The notes under the pieces were generated by a model. The model did no database searches. It was not told the DNA's origin and saw only the letters and a list, made by a program, of their open reading frames with translations. Of a stretch of 64,000 nt of DNA, positions 16,933 to 26,342 are shown in pieces. This DNA is from Teichococcus aerophilus. Its GTDB lineage: Bacteria; Pseudomonadota; Alphaproteobacteria; Acetobacterales; Acetobacteraceae. How positions within the stretch are numbered: position 1 is the stretch's first letter; the number at the start of each line of letters is the position of its first letter. Location: the NCBI RefSeq assembly GCF_014490485.1, contig NZ_JACTVA010000008.1, positions 62,001 through 126,000 of the forward strand, written 5' to 3'. A program made the position numbers and the translations under genes.

Positions 16933-18906
16933 ATGAACGATCTGTTCGGTGGCAAAGGCGGCAAGGCCCCTGCGCAAGCGACGTATTCCGCCAAGGACAT
17001 TGAGGTCCTTGAGGGGCTGGAGCCAGTACGGCGCCGGCCTGGCATGTATATCGGCGGCACCGACGAGAACGCCCTGCACCATCTGGCGGCGGAAGTGCTC
17101 GACAACGCCATGGACGAGGCGGTGGCCGGCCACGCCGACCGCATCGAGATGACGCTGGAAGCCGGCAACGTGCTGGTGGTGCGTGACAACGGGCGCGGCA
17201 TTCCGGTCGACCCGCATCCGAAATTCCCGAAGCTGTCGGCGCTGGAGGTCATCCTCACCACGCTGCATTCGGGCGGCAAGTTCTCCGGCAAGGCTTACGA
17301 TACCTCGGGCGGTCTGCACGGCGTCGGCAGTTCCGTCGTCAACGCGTTGTCGGAGCTGATGGAGGTGGAGGTCGCGCGCGACCGCACCCTGTTCACCCAG
17401 AGCTACGCGCGCGGCAAGCCGCTGACCAAGCTGAAGAATGCCGGTGCCGTGCATAACCGGCGGGGCACCACCATCCGCTTCAAGCCGGACCCCGAGATCT
17501 TCGCGACGATGCAGTTCTCGGCTGCGCGGCTGTTCAAGCTGTGCCGGTCCAAGGCCTATCTGTACCGTGGCGTCGAGATCCGCTGGGCCTGCGACCCGGC
17601 GCTGATCAAGGATGAGACGCCCAGCAACGCCACCCTGCACTTCCCTGGCGGCCTCTCCGACTTCCTGGCCATGGCGGTGGAGGGGCAGGCGACCGTCATC
17701 CCCACCCCCTGGGCCGGGGACGCGACCTTCCCGAACGGTGCCGGCCGCGCCGAATGGGCGGTGACGTGGCAGGAGCGCGGCGACGGCTTCCTCAACACCT
17801 ACGCCAACACCATCCCCACCCCCCAGGGCGGCACACATGAAGCCGGGCTGCGGGCGGCGCTGGTCAAGGGCCTGCGCGCTTATGGCGAGCTGAAGAAGGA
17901 AAAGCGCGCCGGCAACGTGACGGCCGAGGACGTCTTCGGCGGCCTGGCCGGTATGCTCTCGGTCTTCATCCGGGAGCCGCAGTTCCAGGGCCAGACCAAG
18001 GACCGGCTGACCAGCCCGGAAGCCGCCAAGCTGGTGGAAGCCGGCCTGCGCGACCATTTCGACCACTGGCTGGCCGGCGACCCCGCCCGGGCCGACAACC
18101 TGCTGGCCTTCGCCATCGAGCGGGCGGAAGACCGAATCCGCCGGCGGGAGCAGAAGGACACGCCGCGCAAGACCGCGACGCGCCGCCTGCGCCTGCCCGG
18201 CAAGCTGGCCGATTGTTCCCGCGAGGCCGCCGAGGGCACCGAGCTGTTCCTGGTGGAGGGCGATTCCGCCGGCGGTTCCGCCAAGCAGGCGCGGGACCGG
18301 GAGACGCAGGCGGTGCTGCCGTTGCGCGGCAAGATCCTGAACGTCGCCTCCGCCAGCGCCGACAAGCTGCGGCAGAACCAGGAGCTGAAGGACCTGATCG
18401 AGGCGCTGGGCTGCGGCGCCGGGGACCGGTTCGACATCGCCCGCCTGCGCTACGCCCGCATCATCATCATGACCGATGCCGATGTGGACGGCGCGCATAT
18501 CGCCACGCTGCTGATGACCTTCTTCTACAAAGAGCTGCCGGAGCTGGTGCGCCAGGGCCGGGTGCATCTGGCGCGGCCGCCGCTGTACCGACTGGCCGCC
18601 GGCGGCAAGACCGTCTACGCGATGGACGATGCGGAACGGGAGAAGCTGCTGAAAAAGGCCTTCAAGCCCAACCAGAAGGTCGAGGTCAGCCGCTTCAAGG
18701 GCCTGGGCGAGATGCCGGCGGCGTCCCTGAAGGAAACCACGATGGACCCGAAGCGGCGCACGCTGCTGAAGGTGATCCTGCCCCCCGAGGAACGTGCCGC
18801 GACCGCCGAACGGGTGGAGGAGCTGATGGGCCGCCGCCCTGAACTGCGCTTCCGCTTCATCCAGGATAACGCCGCCAAGCTGGACCTGGAGGAAGTGGAC
18901 GCCTGA
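16933..18906 (+). CDS. parE: DNA topoisomerase IV subunit B
   Basis: 657 aa. The GHKL ATPase domain shows VLEGLEPVRRRPGMYIGGT, EVLDNAMDEAV and the ATP lid GGLHGVGSSVVNALS. The transducer follows, then the TOPRIM domain with LVEGDSAGGSAKQARDR and the metal DxD in IIIMTDADVDGAHI. The C-terminal LARPPLYRL and SRFKGLGEMP complete the fold. Length and TOPRIM details fit alphaproteobacterial ParE rather than GyrB. With ParC it decatenates daughter chromosomes. Start ATG 16933 (AAGG upstream) was chosen over an in-frame GTG at 16906. Confidence 0.92.
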   Translation: MNDLFGGKGGKAPAQATYSAKDIEVLEGLEPVRRRPGMYIGGTDENALHHLAAEVLDNAMDEAVAGHADRIEMTLEAGNVLVVRDNGRGIPVDPHPKFPKLSALEVILTTLHSGGKFSGKAYDTSGGLHGVGSSVVNALSELMEVEVARDRTLFTQSYARGKPLTKLKNAGAVHNRRGTTIRFKPDPEIFATMQFSAARLFKLCRSKAYLYRGVEIRWACDPALIKDETPSNATLHFPGGLSDFLAMAVEGQATVIPTPWAGDATFPNGAGRAEWAVTWQERGDGFLNTYANTIPTPQGGTHEAGLRAALVKGLRAYGELKKEKRAGNVTAEDVFGGLAGMLSVFIREPQFQGQTKDRLTSPEAAKLVEAGLRDHFDHWLAGDPARADNLLAFAIERAEDRIRRREQKDTPRKTATRRLRLPGKLADCSREAAEGTELFLVEGDSAGGSAKQARDRETQAVLPLRGKILNVASASADKLRQNQELKDLIEALGCGAGDRFDIARLRYARIIIMTDADVDGAHIATLLMTFFYKELPELVRQGRVHLARPPLYRLAAGGKTVYAMDDAEREKLLKKAFKPNQKVEVSRFKGLGEMPAASLKETTMDPKRRTLLKVILPPEERAATAERVEELMGRRPELRFRFIQDNAAKLDLEEVDA

Positions 18907-18983
18907 GGCCGGCGCGACGCTGGCCTGCGCCAGAGGCGGCAACCGACGCGGATGTCCAGTTCCGCGCCAGTTCTTCAGGCGGC

Positions 18984-19004
18984 GGAACGCGGAAGCGGCG
19001 TTCC
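18984..19004. terminator. Hairpin between convergent parE and GH65 genes
   Basis: GGAACGC (18984-18990) and GCGTTCC (18998-19004) form a 7-bp stem with a 7-nt loop in the 105-bp convergent gap. No clear T-run; a possible bidirectional transcription stop. Confidence 0.3.
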
Positions 19005-19011
19005 ACCCTCC

Positions 19012-21411
19012 TCACTGCGCCGCGTCAGGCAGCGCATCCACGGCCCTGGACGGGATGGCGAGGCTCGCCCCCGGCGCCAGGTCATCGCTGCCGCCGAGGT
19101 GGCGGACCGCCACCGGGGCCGGGTTGGCCCCGTCAGCCTCGATCCTCAGAGTCTTGCCGTCCCAGAGCAGGGTGAACCGCCCGTGGCGGCATACTTGGCG
19201 GAAGGTGATGCCGCGCAGGCCGGGCGGTGGGTTGGGGCAAAGCTGAAGCCCTGCCTCTTCCACCCGGAAGCCGAGATAGTGGCGCTGCAGCACATCCAGC
19301 GCCCCCGCCATGGCGCCCAGATGCGCGCCATCGCCTGAGGTCGTCGGCCCGGACGGATCGTGCTCCGCCTCCAGCGTCGTCTTGAAGCATTGCCAGGACC
19401 GCTCGGGGTCGAAGGAACTGAGGGCACCGGCGCAGACGAGTTCCGACAGGCTCGAATCATGCGACATCCGGGCCAGATCCTCGGCCGCGGTGCGCTGCAT
19501 ATCCGCGCTGGTGACGCGGTAACCCAGCCGATCGAGCGTCTCGTCGAGTTGCCCATGGGACAGCAGGTAGGGCAGCATCAGCGTGTCGGCCTGCTTCGCC
19601 AGGGCGTACCGGTTGATGTCGTCGCCCCTGGCTTCCATGAGCCAGTCAGGCCGCTGCCCGGGGGCCTCGTCCTCCAGCTCCTCGGGGCTCAGCGGGATCA
19701 GGCGGTCGAACCCCGCGAAGGGCAGCAGCGTGCCGTCAGCGGCGAACTCGACGCACAGGCGCCGGCTGACCCGGTCCCAATGCCGCAACTCGGCGTCATC
19801 GACCCCGAGGCGGCGTTCCAGCATCCGCCTCGCCTCGGCCGGCAGCCGGTCCAGCAATTCCAGTGCGCGTGCCAGCGTCCAGGCCGCCATCACGTTGGTG
19901 TAGCTGTTGTTCCGCAGGCCGGGTACCTCCGCGCCCGGATAAGCGGTGTGGTACTCGTCCGGCCCGACGATGCCGGCGATATCGAAGCGATCCTCCTTCG
20001 CGTTGTAGCGCGCGATGCTGCCCCAGAACCGGGCGACCTCCAGGAGGATCTCCGCGCCTTCGTGGTGTAGGAAGGATTCGTCACCGGTGCAGAGGCAGTA
20101 GTTCCAGACATTATAGGCCACGGCGGAGGCGATGTGGCGCTGCAGGTTGGTGTTGTCCCGCATCCAGCGGCCGGAGAGCGGGTTCCACTGGAAGCGCGGC
20201 GTATGTTCTCCACCGTCGCTCGCGCTTCGCCAGGGGAACATGGCGCCACGGAAACCCGCGGCTGCGGCACTTGCCCGCGCATCATCCAGCCGGCGGTAAC
20301 GGTAGAGCAGCAGCGACTTAGCGAGCTCCGGGAAATGCGAGGTGAGATAAGGCAGAACGAGCATCTCGTCCCAGAAGATCTGGCCCCGATAGGCCTCCTG
20401 CCACCCCCGTGAGGGGAAGCCGAGATCATGGCCCAGCACGTGCGACGAGACGGTCTGCAGGATGCGGAATTCGGCCAGGCGAAGCGCGATGGCCAGGTCG
20501 GGCGTCTCGGCCTCGATATATGCGTGTTCGGACAGCGCGGCCCATCCCTGCCGGTGCGCCGCCAGCAGGTCGTCAAAGCGCCCCGCATCGCGGACCAGGG
20601 CCAGCGCGCGCTCCGTCCCCTCCGCGCCGGTTGCCATGGCCATGGCTTTCTCGACCGCGATCCCATCGTCGGGGACGTCGCAGAAGAAGCGCTCCTCGGC
20701 CCCTGCCCCATCGCCTTGGCGCTGGTGCGCTTCGTAGCGGCCGTTGAAGATCTCGGTGCGCGCGGCGACGGCGATGGTGATCGCGGATTGCGATGTACGG
20801 GCGGTGACGCACCCGACCCCCGACTCCAGCACCGTGCCGGAGACGTCGATGAGATGCTGGCTGCTGAAATGCTTCAGGCAGGCCACGCGGTCATTGGCGA
20901 CGCGCCCATCGATGGCCGAGCATAGTTCGATACGGCCGCGCCAGTTCTGTGGCCGGATCTCCAGCCGCAGCGCCATGAGCTCGGGTTCGGCCATGCTGAC
21001 AAAGCGGATTTCCTTCAGCGCGGTCCGGCGCCCTTGGCCATCCTCGACCACGAGGTTCCGCGTCGCGACGCCAGAGGCGGCATCGAGGGCATGGCGGTAG
21101 GACAGGACCCGCATGTCCTCCAGCGCGAACCATTTCGGCTCGCCAGCATGCCGGAAGGTCAGGAAGGTGGGGTTGGGCAGGTTGACGACGGACTCGTTCC
21201 ACACCTCCTGCCCCTCGATCCGGTCCGGCAGGCGGTTGTAGAGTCCGGCACGATAGAGGCCCGGGTAATGCACGTCGCCCGCCTTTGCCCAGGGCACCGC
21301 CGAGCGCAAGGACAACAGCCCGTTCCCGAGCGTGAGGAGCGCTTCGCGCCTCGCCTCGTCCTCCGGGTCATAACTCTCGAAAGCGGAGGTCGCGGGGAGT
21401 TCAAACCCCAT
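19012..21411 (-). CDS. Glycoside hydrolase/phosphorylase family 65 protein
   Basis: 799 aa. It has the GH65 order: N-terminal beta-sandwich with EALLTLGNGLLSLR and NRLPDRIEG, then the (alpha/alpha)6 barrel with RGQIFWDEMLVLPYL, the catalytic-acid motif IVGPDEYHTAYPG followed by NNSYTNVMAAW, and KQADTLMLPYLL. GDGAHLGAMAG corresponds to the phosphate-binding loop of the phosphorylases. Members phosphorolyse trehalose, maltose, kojibiose or nigerose; which one is not readable here, though otsA 7 kb away makes trehalose plausible. ATG 21411 is chosen; a GTG 26 codons upstream (21489) is possible. No beta-phosphoglucomutase gene is adjacent. Confidence 0.85.
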   Translation of the reverse strand: MGFELPATSAFESYDPEDEARREALLTLGNGLLSLRSAVPWAKAGDVHYPGLYRAGLYNRLPDRIEGQEVWNESVVNLPNPTFLTFRHAGEPKWFALEDMRVLSYRHALDAASGVATRNLVVEDGQGRRTALKEIRFVSMAEPELMALRLEIRPQNWRGRIELCSAIDGRVANDRVACLKHFSSQHLIDVSGTVLESGVGCVTARTSQSAITIAVAARTEIFNGRYEAHQRQGDGAGAEERFFCDVPDDGIAVEKAMAMATGAEGTERALALVRDAGRFDDLLAAHRQGWAALSEHAYIEAETPDLAIALRLAEFRILQTVSSHVLGHDLGFPSRGWQEAYRGQIFWDEMLVLPYLTSHFPELAKSLLLYRYRRLDDARASAAAAGFRGAMFPWRSASDGGEHTPRFQWNPLSGRWMRDNTNLQRHIASAVAYNVWNYCLCTGDESFLHHEGAEILLEVARFWGSIARYNAKEDRFDIAGIVGPDEYHTAYPGAEVPGLRNNSYTNVMAAWTLARALELLDRLPAEARRMLERRLGVDDAELRHWDRVSRRLCVEFAADGTLLPFAGFDRLIPLSPEELEDEAPGQRPDWLMEARGDDINRYALAKQADTLMLPYLLSHGQLDETLDRLGYRVTSADMQRTAAEDLARMSHDSSLSELVCAGALSSFDPERSWQCFKTTLEAEHDPSGPTTSGDGAHLGAMAGALDVLQRHYLGFRVEEAGLQLCPNPPPGLRGITFRQVCRHGRFTLLWDGKTLRIEADGANPAPVAVRHLGGSDDLAPGASLAIPSRAVDALPDAAQ

Positions 21412-21731
21412 GGCGGGCGCCCCGTCCACGATGGGCGCTCGCCACTCCACTGGCCGAGGGCGTCCGCTTGCGGCGGAGGCTGGCGACACCCGGCGGGAAG
21501 CTGAGACTCCAGCGACGATCAGAACTTCGCAAACCCAGCGGGCCAGCCATCATCGCTCATCTGCTCCGTTACAGCCGGAGAGAAACGGTAAAATGGCCAA
21601 AAAGTTACGGGCCATTCATATTGAGCGGTGACGCGGGCATCGTGCGGGGGGAGCTGCCCCTGAGATGGTCAAGACCGTACCGGCGAGGCCTTGGTTCCGC
21701 CGCGAAGACCTTGACTGCTCATGGGTCCCCT
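21412..21731. other. 320-bp intergenic region, no gene seen
   Basis: It holds the upstream region of the GH65 gene and the 3' side of the MFS gene. AATGGCC (21592-21598) and GGCCATT (21610-21616) form a 7-bp inverted repeat that might be an operator or weak terminator. No convincing ORF, tRNA or T-run was found. Confidence 0.5.
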
Positions 21732-22976
21732 TCAGCCAGCATTCCCCGGCGCGGTCCTCGGCCAGAGATGCGCGCGCCATGCGACCAGTACCAGCAACGT
21801 CGCGACGATGCCCGCCACGCCATAGACCGCCGTGGTCGCCGGAAAGCCCAGCCAGCCGATGAGCGGACCGGAGCAGAGCAGCCCGATCGGCAACCCGTAC
21901 ACCGCCAGCGTACGCATCCCCATCACCCGGCCGCGCAACGCGGGCGGCGTACCACGCAGCAACAGCACCGACATCGGCAGCAGGCACAGCATCTGCGCCA
22001 TCCCGATCAACGGCAGCAGCACCAGGCCGCCACGAAGGCTTTCCACCTGGCCGAACAGGATGACCAGCCCGTGCCAGACGACGCTGAACACCAGCATCAT
22101 GCGCGCCGGCTGCGCCGACCGGCCCAGGCGGCTGACGATCAGCGAGGCCAGGATGCCGCCCCCCGCCACCGCCGCGACCAGATAGCCAAGCCCCGCCTGG
22201 GTGGTGCCATAGACGTCCCGTGCCACGTAGGGCAGCAGGCCCAGCGTGAACGGATAGGCGGTCAGGTTGATCAGGAAGGCCATCAGCATGGCGGCCAGTT
22301 GCGGCGGCGCCTGCCACACGGCCCGCGCCGCCTCCCACAAGCCACGCAGCGGCGACGGCGCTGCCACCGTGGTCCCGTGTTCCGCCGCGCGTGTCGCGCT
22401 GACGCCGAGTGTCAGCAGCATGCCCAGCACGTAGAACGCCACCACCATGCCATAGGCCTGCGCCATGCCCAGGACGGCGACGATGCTTGCCCCGGCCAGG
22501 GCGCCACCGACGCGCGCGAGGTCCGAGGTGATGCGGGACAGCCCGATGGCGCTGGTCAGCCGCTCCTCCGGCATCGTCTCGCCGATCAGCACATTGCGGA
22601 TGCCCATGTCCGAAGGACGGACCAGCCCGGCGAGGCCCGCCACCACCAGCGCCAGCAACGGCGTCAAGCTACCGGTCAGCAGCAGCGCCGCCAGGACCGC
22701 CGCCAGCAGCGCGTAGGCCGCCCGCATCAGGCACATGACGTTGCGGTGCCCGAAGGCATCGCCCGCCAGGCCGAAGAACGGAGCGATCAACGTCCCCAGG
22801 AATTGCAGCGAGCCGAAGACCGTGACCAGCAGCACGGATTGCGTCTGAACCACGATGTACCAGCCGAGGATCAGGGTCTCCATCTCGAAGGCCCAGGAGG
22901 TCATCAAGTCCGCCGACCACTGGAAACGGTAACTCCGGATCGCGAAGGGCGATCCGGCGCGGCGCGTCGCGCTCAT
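21732..22976 (-). CDS. MFS transporter, MFS_3/EntS-like
   Basis: 414 aa with about 12 hydrophobic segments. SPFAIRSYRFQWSADLMTSWAFEMETLILGW at the N-terminus and APFFGLAGDAFGHRNVM (motif A position) resemble the transmembrane effector/enterobactin exporter group. Start ATG 22976 matches the family; upstream in-frame ATG 23054 and TTG 23078 are possible, the former with GAGGGG directly against it. It lies between the GH65 and SMP-30 genes, all leftward but with gaps over 200 bp, so co-transcription is uncertain. Substrate unknown. Confidence 0.83.
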   Translation of the reverse strand: MSATRRAGSPFAIRSYRFQWSADLMTSWAFEMETLILGWYIVVQTQSVLLVTVFGSLQFLGTLIAPFFGLAGDAFGHRNVMCLMRAAYALLAAVLAALLLTGSLTPLLALVVAGLAGLVRPSDMGIRNVLIGETMPEERLTSAIGLSRITSDLARVGGALAGASIVAVLGMAQAYGMVVAFYVLGMLLTLGVSATRAAEHGTTVAAPSPLRGLWEAARAVWQAPPQLAAMLMAFLINLTAYPFTLGLLPYVARDVYGTTQAGLGYLVAAVAGGGILASLIVSRLGRSAQPARMMLVFSVVWHGLVILFGQVESLRGGLVLLPLIGMAQMLCLLPMSVLLLRGTPPALRGRVMGMRTLAVYGLPIGLLCSGPLIGWLGFPATTAVYGVAGIVATLLVLVAWRAHLWPRTAPGNAG

Positions 22977-23225
22977 CCAGCCGTGGCCGGACGGGCGCGG
23001 CGGCGCGGAGGCTCTGTTGTCCCGGTCACGGCGGTTCCTCTTTTCCGCCAGCATCCCCTCGAAGTTACGTGGCGGCAACCCCGCGAACCAGCGCAGGGGG
23101 ACGCACCAACCGGGGCGGGCCGATCATCGTCATGCGCCCGCCTGCATCGGCATCGGCGACGCCACCTTCACTCGGGCCGCCGTCGGCTGCGGCCATGCGC
23201 GATCCCTCTCAGCGAAGCGGCACGC

Positions 23226-24245
23226 CTACCAATGGACCATCGGCAGCCCCGGGACAGGTGAGCGGAAGCACGGGATACGGTCGCCGCGAAGGCTGCCGAT
23301 AGAGACGGTCCGGAGGTCGGGCCCGCCGAACGTCACGCTGGCAAACCAGGGCGCGATGGCGCCGCCGCAAGCCAGCATGAGCTGGGAGGTGGCTGCGTCC
23401 CGCGCGAACGCCTCCATCAATGTCCGGCCGGCCTCGCTGCCGCGGTCATCGTCAAGGATGATCCTGAGGTCGCCGTCCGGCGTGATGGCGAAGATGCGGT
23501 CCGTCATCACATGGGTGCCCCAGAGATTGCCATGGGCATCGAAGGCGATGCCGTCGATGAACGCCCCGTGGTCGGACGGCCCGAAAGTCTCGCGGCCGGT
23601 GAGGCTGCCATCCTCGTGCACGCGCAGGCGGGTGACGCGGCGGGCGCAGGTCTCGGCCACGTACAGCCACTCCTCCCGCGCATCGAGCCGGATCTCGTTG
23701 GTGAAATGGAAGCCATCCGCGACGATGCGCAGCCGCCCCTGGTCGTACAGGGCGATGAAGCCATCGACGATGGAGGGGCTCATCGCCCGCATCCAGTTCT
23801 TCGTCCGGGTGGAGACGGTGATCCAGAGCCGGTCGCGGCTGTCGCGCAGCACGAAGTTCACCTTGCCGATCGGCTCGCCGTCGATGGCATCGACCAGCAC
23901 CTGCGTCTCACCATCGCGGGTCATCAGCTCCAGCCGGTCGGTACCAAAATTCGAGATGACGATGTCGCCGTTGCGGGCAAAGGCCAGGCCATTCGGCAGG
24001 GTGCCGGTGACGAAGCGCGCCTCCTCGTCCGTCGCCTGCGCGAAGGTGCTGCGCGCGCGCTGGGTGACCAGGCGCTGGCTGCCATCCGGGCGGATGTGCA
24101 CGACGCCACCCCGTGCGTCGGCCGCCCAGAGGGAGCCATCGCGCTCGGCCAGGATGCATTCCGGGCGCTGCAAGCCCGCCCCGACATAGGTGATAGCAGA
24201 GGGATCGACGGTGAAGCCGTCGATGGGGTTGGGGGTGCGGCGCAT
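23226..24245 (-). CDS. SMP-30/gluconolactonase/LRE family protein
   Basis: A 339-aa six-bladed beta-propeller. Visible repeats include ERDGSLWAADARGGVVHI, LPNGLAFARNGDIVISNFGTDRLEL and FIDGIAFDAHGNLWGTHVMTDRI, with the acidic and Asn residues of the divalent-metal lactonase site (E in RPECIL; N in LPNG and TNE; D in FIDG). Such enzymes open sugar lactones. AAAGG precedes the ATG. Downstream of a Bug-type binding-protein gene on the same strand, suggesting a catabolic cluster for an acid or lactone, but the substrate cannot be named. Confidence 0.85.
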   Translation of the reverse strand: MRRTPNPIDGFTVDPSAITYVGAGLQRPECILAERDGSLWAADARGGVVHIRPDGSQRLVTQRARSTFAQATDEEARFVTGTLPNGLAFARNGDIVISNFGTDRLELMTRDGETQVLVDAIDGEPIGKVNFVLRDSRDRLWITVSTRTKNWMRAMSPSIVDGFIALYDQGRLRIVADGFHFTNEIRLDAREEWLYVAETCARRVTRLRVHEDGSLTGRETFGPSDHGAFIDGIAFDAHGNLWGTHVMTDRIFAITPDGDLRIILDDDRGSEAGRTLMEAFARDAATSQLMLACGGAIAPWFASVTFGGPDLRTVSIGSLRGDRIPCFRSPVPGLPMVHW

Positions 24246-24416
24246 GCGGGCCTTTCAGAAGCCGCACCTGCCGCCGCCCGCCCGCTGCACGGATGCAGCG
24301 GACCCTCGGCGGCGTCGTCGGGGCAGCCACGGTGCTTTGCCTGTGGAGGCGTTGCTTTCGGTGATGCGCACCGGAGGCCAGCCCTATGCGGACCAGCCGG
24401 GCGCGGGGTGGCGGCG

Positions 24417-25397
24417 TCACTCCACCCGGATGTTGTTCTCCTTGACGACCTTGCCCCAGATCTTCGCATCCTCGACCAGGAAGTCCCGGAAGTCAGCCGG
24501 CGTGCCACCGGCCGGAACCAGCCCCAGTTCGCGCAGCTTGGCGCGGAACTCATCGGATTTGATGATGCCGTCGGAAAGGGTCGCGATCTTGTCGACGACC
24601 TCCGCCGGCGTTCCGCGCGGTGCGAGCACGCCGTGCCAGGAATCACCCACAAAGCCCGGCAGCGTCTCGGCGACCGTCGGCACCTGGGGCAGCGCATCGA
24701 CGCGGCGGGGGCCCGAGACGGCCAGGGCCCGCACGGCACCCACCTCGATCTGCGGGATTGCGGTGGTGGTGGGGTCGAACAAAAGGTCGATCCGCCCCGC
24801 GACCAGGTCGTTGAGCACGCCATCCCGGTAGGGAACGTGGGTCATCGTGATGCCCGCCTCGTTCAACAGGCGCGCCAGCGCGACATGCGTCCCCTGCCCG
24901 ATGCCGTAGCTTCCATACGTCATCGCCCCCGGCCGCGCCTTGGCCGCCTCGATCAACTCCCCCAGTGTCTTGATCGGTGAGTTGCCCGGAACGAGCAGGA
25001 CATACGGCACCGACAGCACGCGGATCACCGGGACAAGGTCCTCCGGCTTGTAGGACAGGTTGCTGTAGATGAAAGGATTGATGGAGAGCGTGTTGTTGAC
25101 GGCGTAAAGCAGCGTGTAGCCGTCCGGCCGCGCCGTCGCGACGGCCTGTGCGCCGATGCTCGTGCTGGCGCCGGCGCGGTTCTCGATCACCACCGGCTGG
25201 CCCATGGCCCTGGAGAGCCGCTCCCCCAGCAGGCGGGCGATGACGTCCGGCGAGGAGCCAGGCCCGAACGGCACGACCAGCCGCACCGGCCGTGTCGGGT
25301 AGGCCGCCTGAGCCTGCGCCAGCGACGGCAGCGCGGCACCGACCAAAGCCGCTGTGCCCAGCAGCATCGTTCGGCGGGATAGTGAAATCCTTTGCAT
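24417..25397 (-). CDS. Tripartite tricarboxylate transporter substrate-binding protein (Bug family)
   Basis: 326 aa. A signal peptide with SRRTMLLGTAALVGAALPSLAQA (Tat-like twin Arg) is followed by the Bug signature YPTRPVRLVVPFGPGSSPDVIARLL, VENRAGASTSIGAQAVA, then HVPYRDG and DSWHGVLAPRGTP. These periplasmic proteins bind carboxylates for TctAB-type carriers. No tctA/tctB is in the window, as is common for orphan Bug proteins. GGGAGG lies 6 bp before the ATG. The upstream region carries a duplicated GAAGCATCTTC element. Confidence 0.88.
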   Translation of the reverse strand: MQRISLSRRTMLLGTAALVGAALPSLAQAQAAYPTRPVRLVVPFGPGSSPDVIARLLGERLSRAMGQPVVIENRAGASTSIGAQAVATARPDGYTLLYAVNNTLSINPFIYSNLSYKPEDLVPVIRVLSVPYVLLVPGNSPIKTLGELIEAAKARPGAMTYGSYGIGQGTHVALARLLNEAGITMTHVPYRDGVLNDLVAGRIDLLFDPTTTAIPQIEVGAVRALAVSGPRRVDALPQVPTVAETLPGFVGDSWHGVLAPRGTPAEVVDKIATLSDGIIKSDEFRAKLRELGLVPAGGTPADFRDFLVEDAKIWGKVVKENNIRVE

Positions 25398-25459
25398 AGT
25401 TCCCTCCCATTGATGGAATCCCGCATTCTGGCTTGGCGGCGCGGTGCGGGTTGTCAGCT

Positions 25460-25470
25460 GAAGCATCTTC
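25460..25470. promoter_or_regulatory. GAAGCATCTTC element, copy 1
   Basis: An 11-bp palindromic element (GAAG-CAT-CTTC) lies 63 bp upstream of the Bug gene start. An identical copy is at 25513-25523, 53 bp away centre to centre (about five helical turns). Probably a regulator site. Confidence 0.45.
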
Positions 25471-25512
25471 CGTTCGCACAGGCTTACTGCGGATGCTCTG
25501 CCGTGTTGTTTA

Positions 25513-25523
25513 GAAGCATCTTC
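25513..25523. promoter_or_regulatory. GAAGCATCTTC element, copy 2
   Basis: Second identical copy of the element at 25460, between the Bug gene and the stop of the cyclase gene. No regulator gene is immediately adjacent on this side; the TetR gene at 26602 or another regulator could bind. Confidence 0.45.
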
Positions 25524-25559
25524 ACTCCATCGGATGATTCCACCTGATGGAGGACTGCT

Positions 25560-26342
25560 CTAGTCGGCGAGGATGGCCACGGCCCGCGTCCAGCCCGCGG
25601 AGGCGGCGCGCACCTTCACCGGGAAGCAGCACACGGTGAAGCCGGTCGGGGGCAACGCTTCCAGATTGTGGAGCTTCTCGATCTGGCAGTAGCCGCGCAC
25701 CATTCCGGCGCGATGGCCTTCCCAGATGATGGAGGGGTCGCCCGTCTCATCCCAGCGGCGCCGGGTGTGCACGAAGGGCGCGTCCCAGGACCAACCGTCC
25801 GTGCCGCAGACGCGCACGCCCCGCTCGGTGAGGTAGAGCGTCGCCTCCTGCCCCATGCCGCAGCCGCGCGAGACGTAGTCTGGCTGGCCGTAGGCCTGGC
25901 CGGCGGCGGTGTTGACCACCACGATGTCACCGGGCGAGAGGACGTGGCCGATGCGCGTCAGCTCGGCCTCGATCTCCGCCGCCGACACCACATGGCCGTC
26001 CGGCAGATGGCGGAAGTCCAGCTTCACGCCAGGGCCGAAGAACCAGTCGAGCGGCAGTTCGTCGATCTTCGCGGCGGGAAGGCCGCCATCCATCGTTGAA
26101 TGGTAGTGGTAGGGAGCGTCCACATGCGTCCCGTTATGGGTCGACAGCTGCACCTTCTCGAGCGCCCAGCCTTCGCCATTCGGCATCTGCTCGGGCCGCA
26201 GCCCGGGGAAGAAGCTGACGATGTCGCCCGCCGTCTCCGCATGCGCGTGGTACTCGACGGAAGGCCCCATATTTGGCGGGTCGGCGTAGGGCGTGTTCTC
26301 CAGCGGCACCGAGATATCGATGAACCGGCCGGCGCGCATCAT
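25560..26342 (-). CDS. Cyclase family protein (kynurenine formamidase-like metal-dependent hydrolase)
   Basis: 260 aa. The family pattern STHNGTHVDAPYH (HxGTHxDxPxH metal motif) lies at about residue 60, with an early ISVPLENTPY and the later VVNTAAGQAYG and GCGMGQEATLYLTERGVRVCGTDGWSWD. Such enzymes hydrolyse formylkynurenine, cyclic amides or isatin-type substrates. Two adjacent ATGs (26342, 26339) could start it; the first overlaps the stop of a 33-codon ORF as ATGA. Divergent from a TetR gene, which probably represses this small operon. Confidence 0.86.
   Translation of the reverse strand: MMRAGRFIDISVPLENTPYADPPNMGPSVEYHAHAETAGDIVSFFPGLRPEQMPNGEGWALEKVQLSTHNGTHVDAPYHYHSTMDGGLPAAKIDELPLDWFFGPGVKLDFRHLPDGHVVSAAEIEAELTRIGHVLSPGDIVVVNTAAGQAYGQPDYVSRGCGMGQEATLYLTERGVRVCGTDGWSWDAPFVHTRRRWDETGDPSIIWEGHRAGMVRGYCQIEKLHNLEALPPTGFTVCCFPVKVRAASAGWTRAVAILAD

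Noticed and set aside
16885-18942. 685-codon frame antisense to parE
   Set aside because: Shadow of parE; no domain and low-complexity composition.
21490-21731. Possible tRNA or small RNA in the gap left of the MFS_3-like gene
   Set aside because: No cloverleaf, no CCA-proximal stem and no terminator; only a short inverted repeat.
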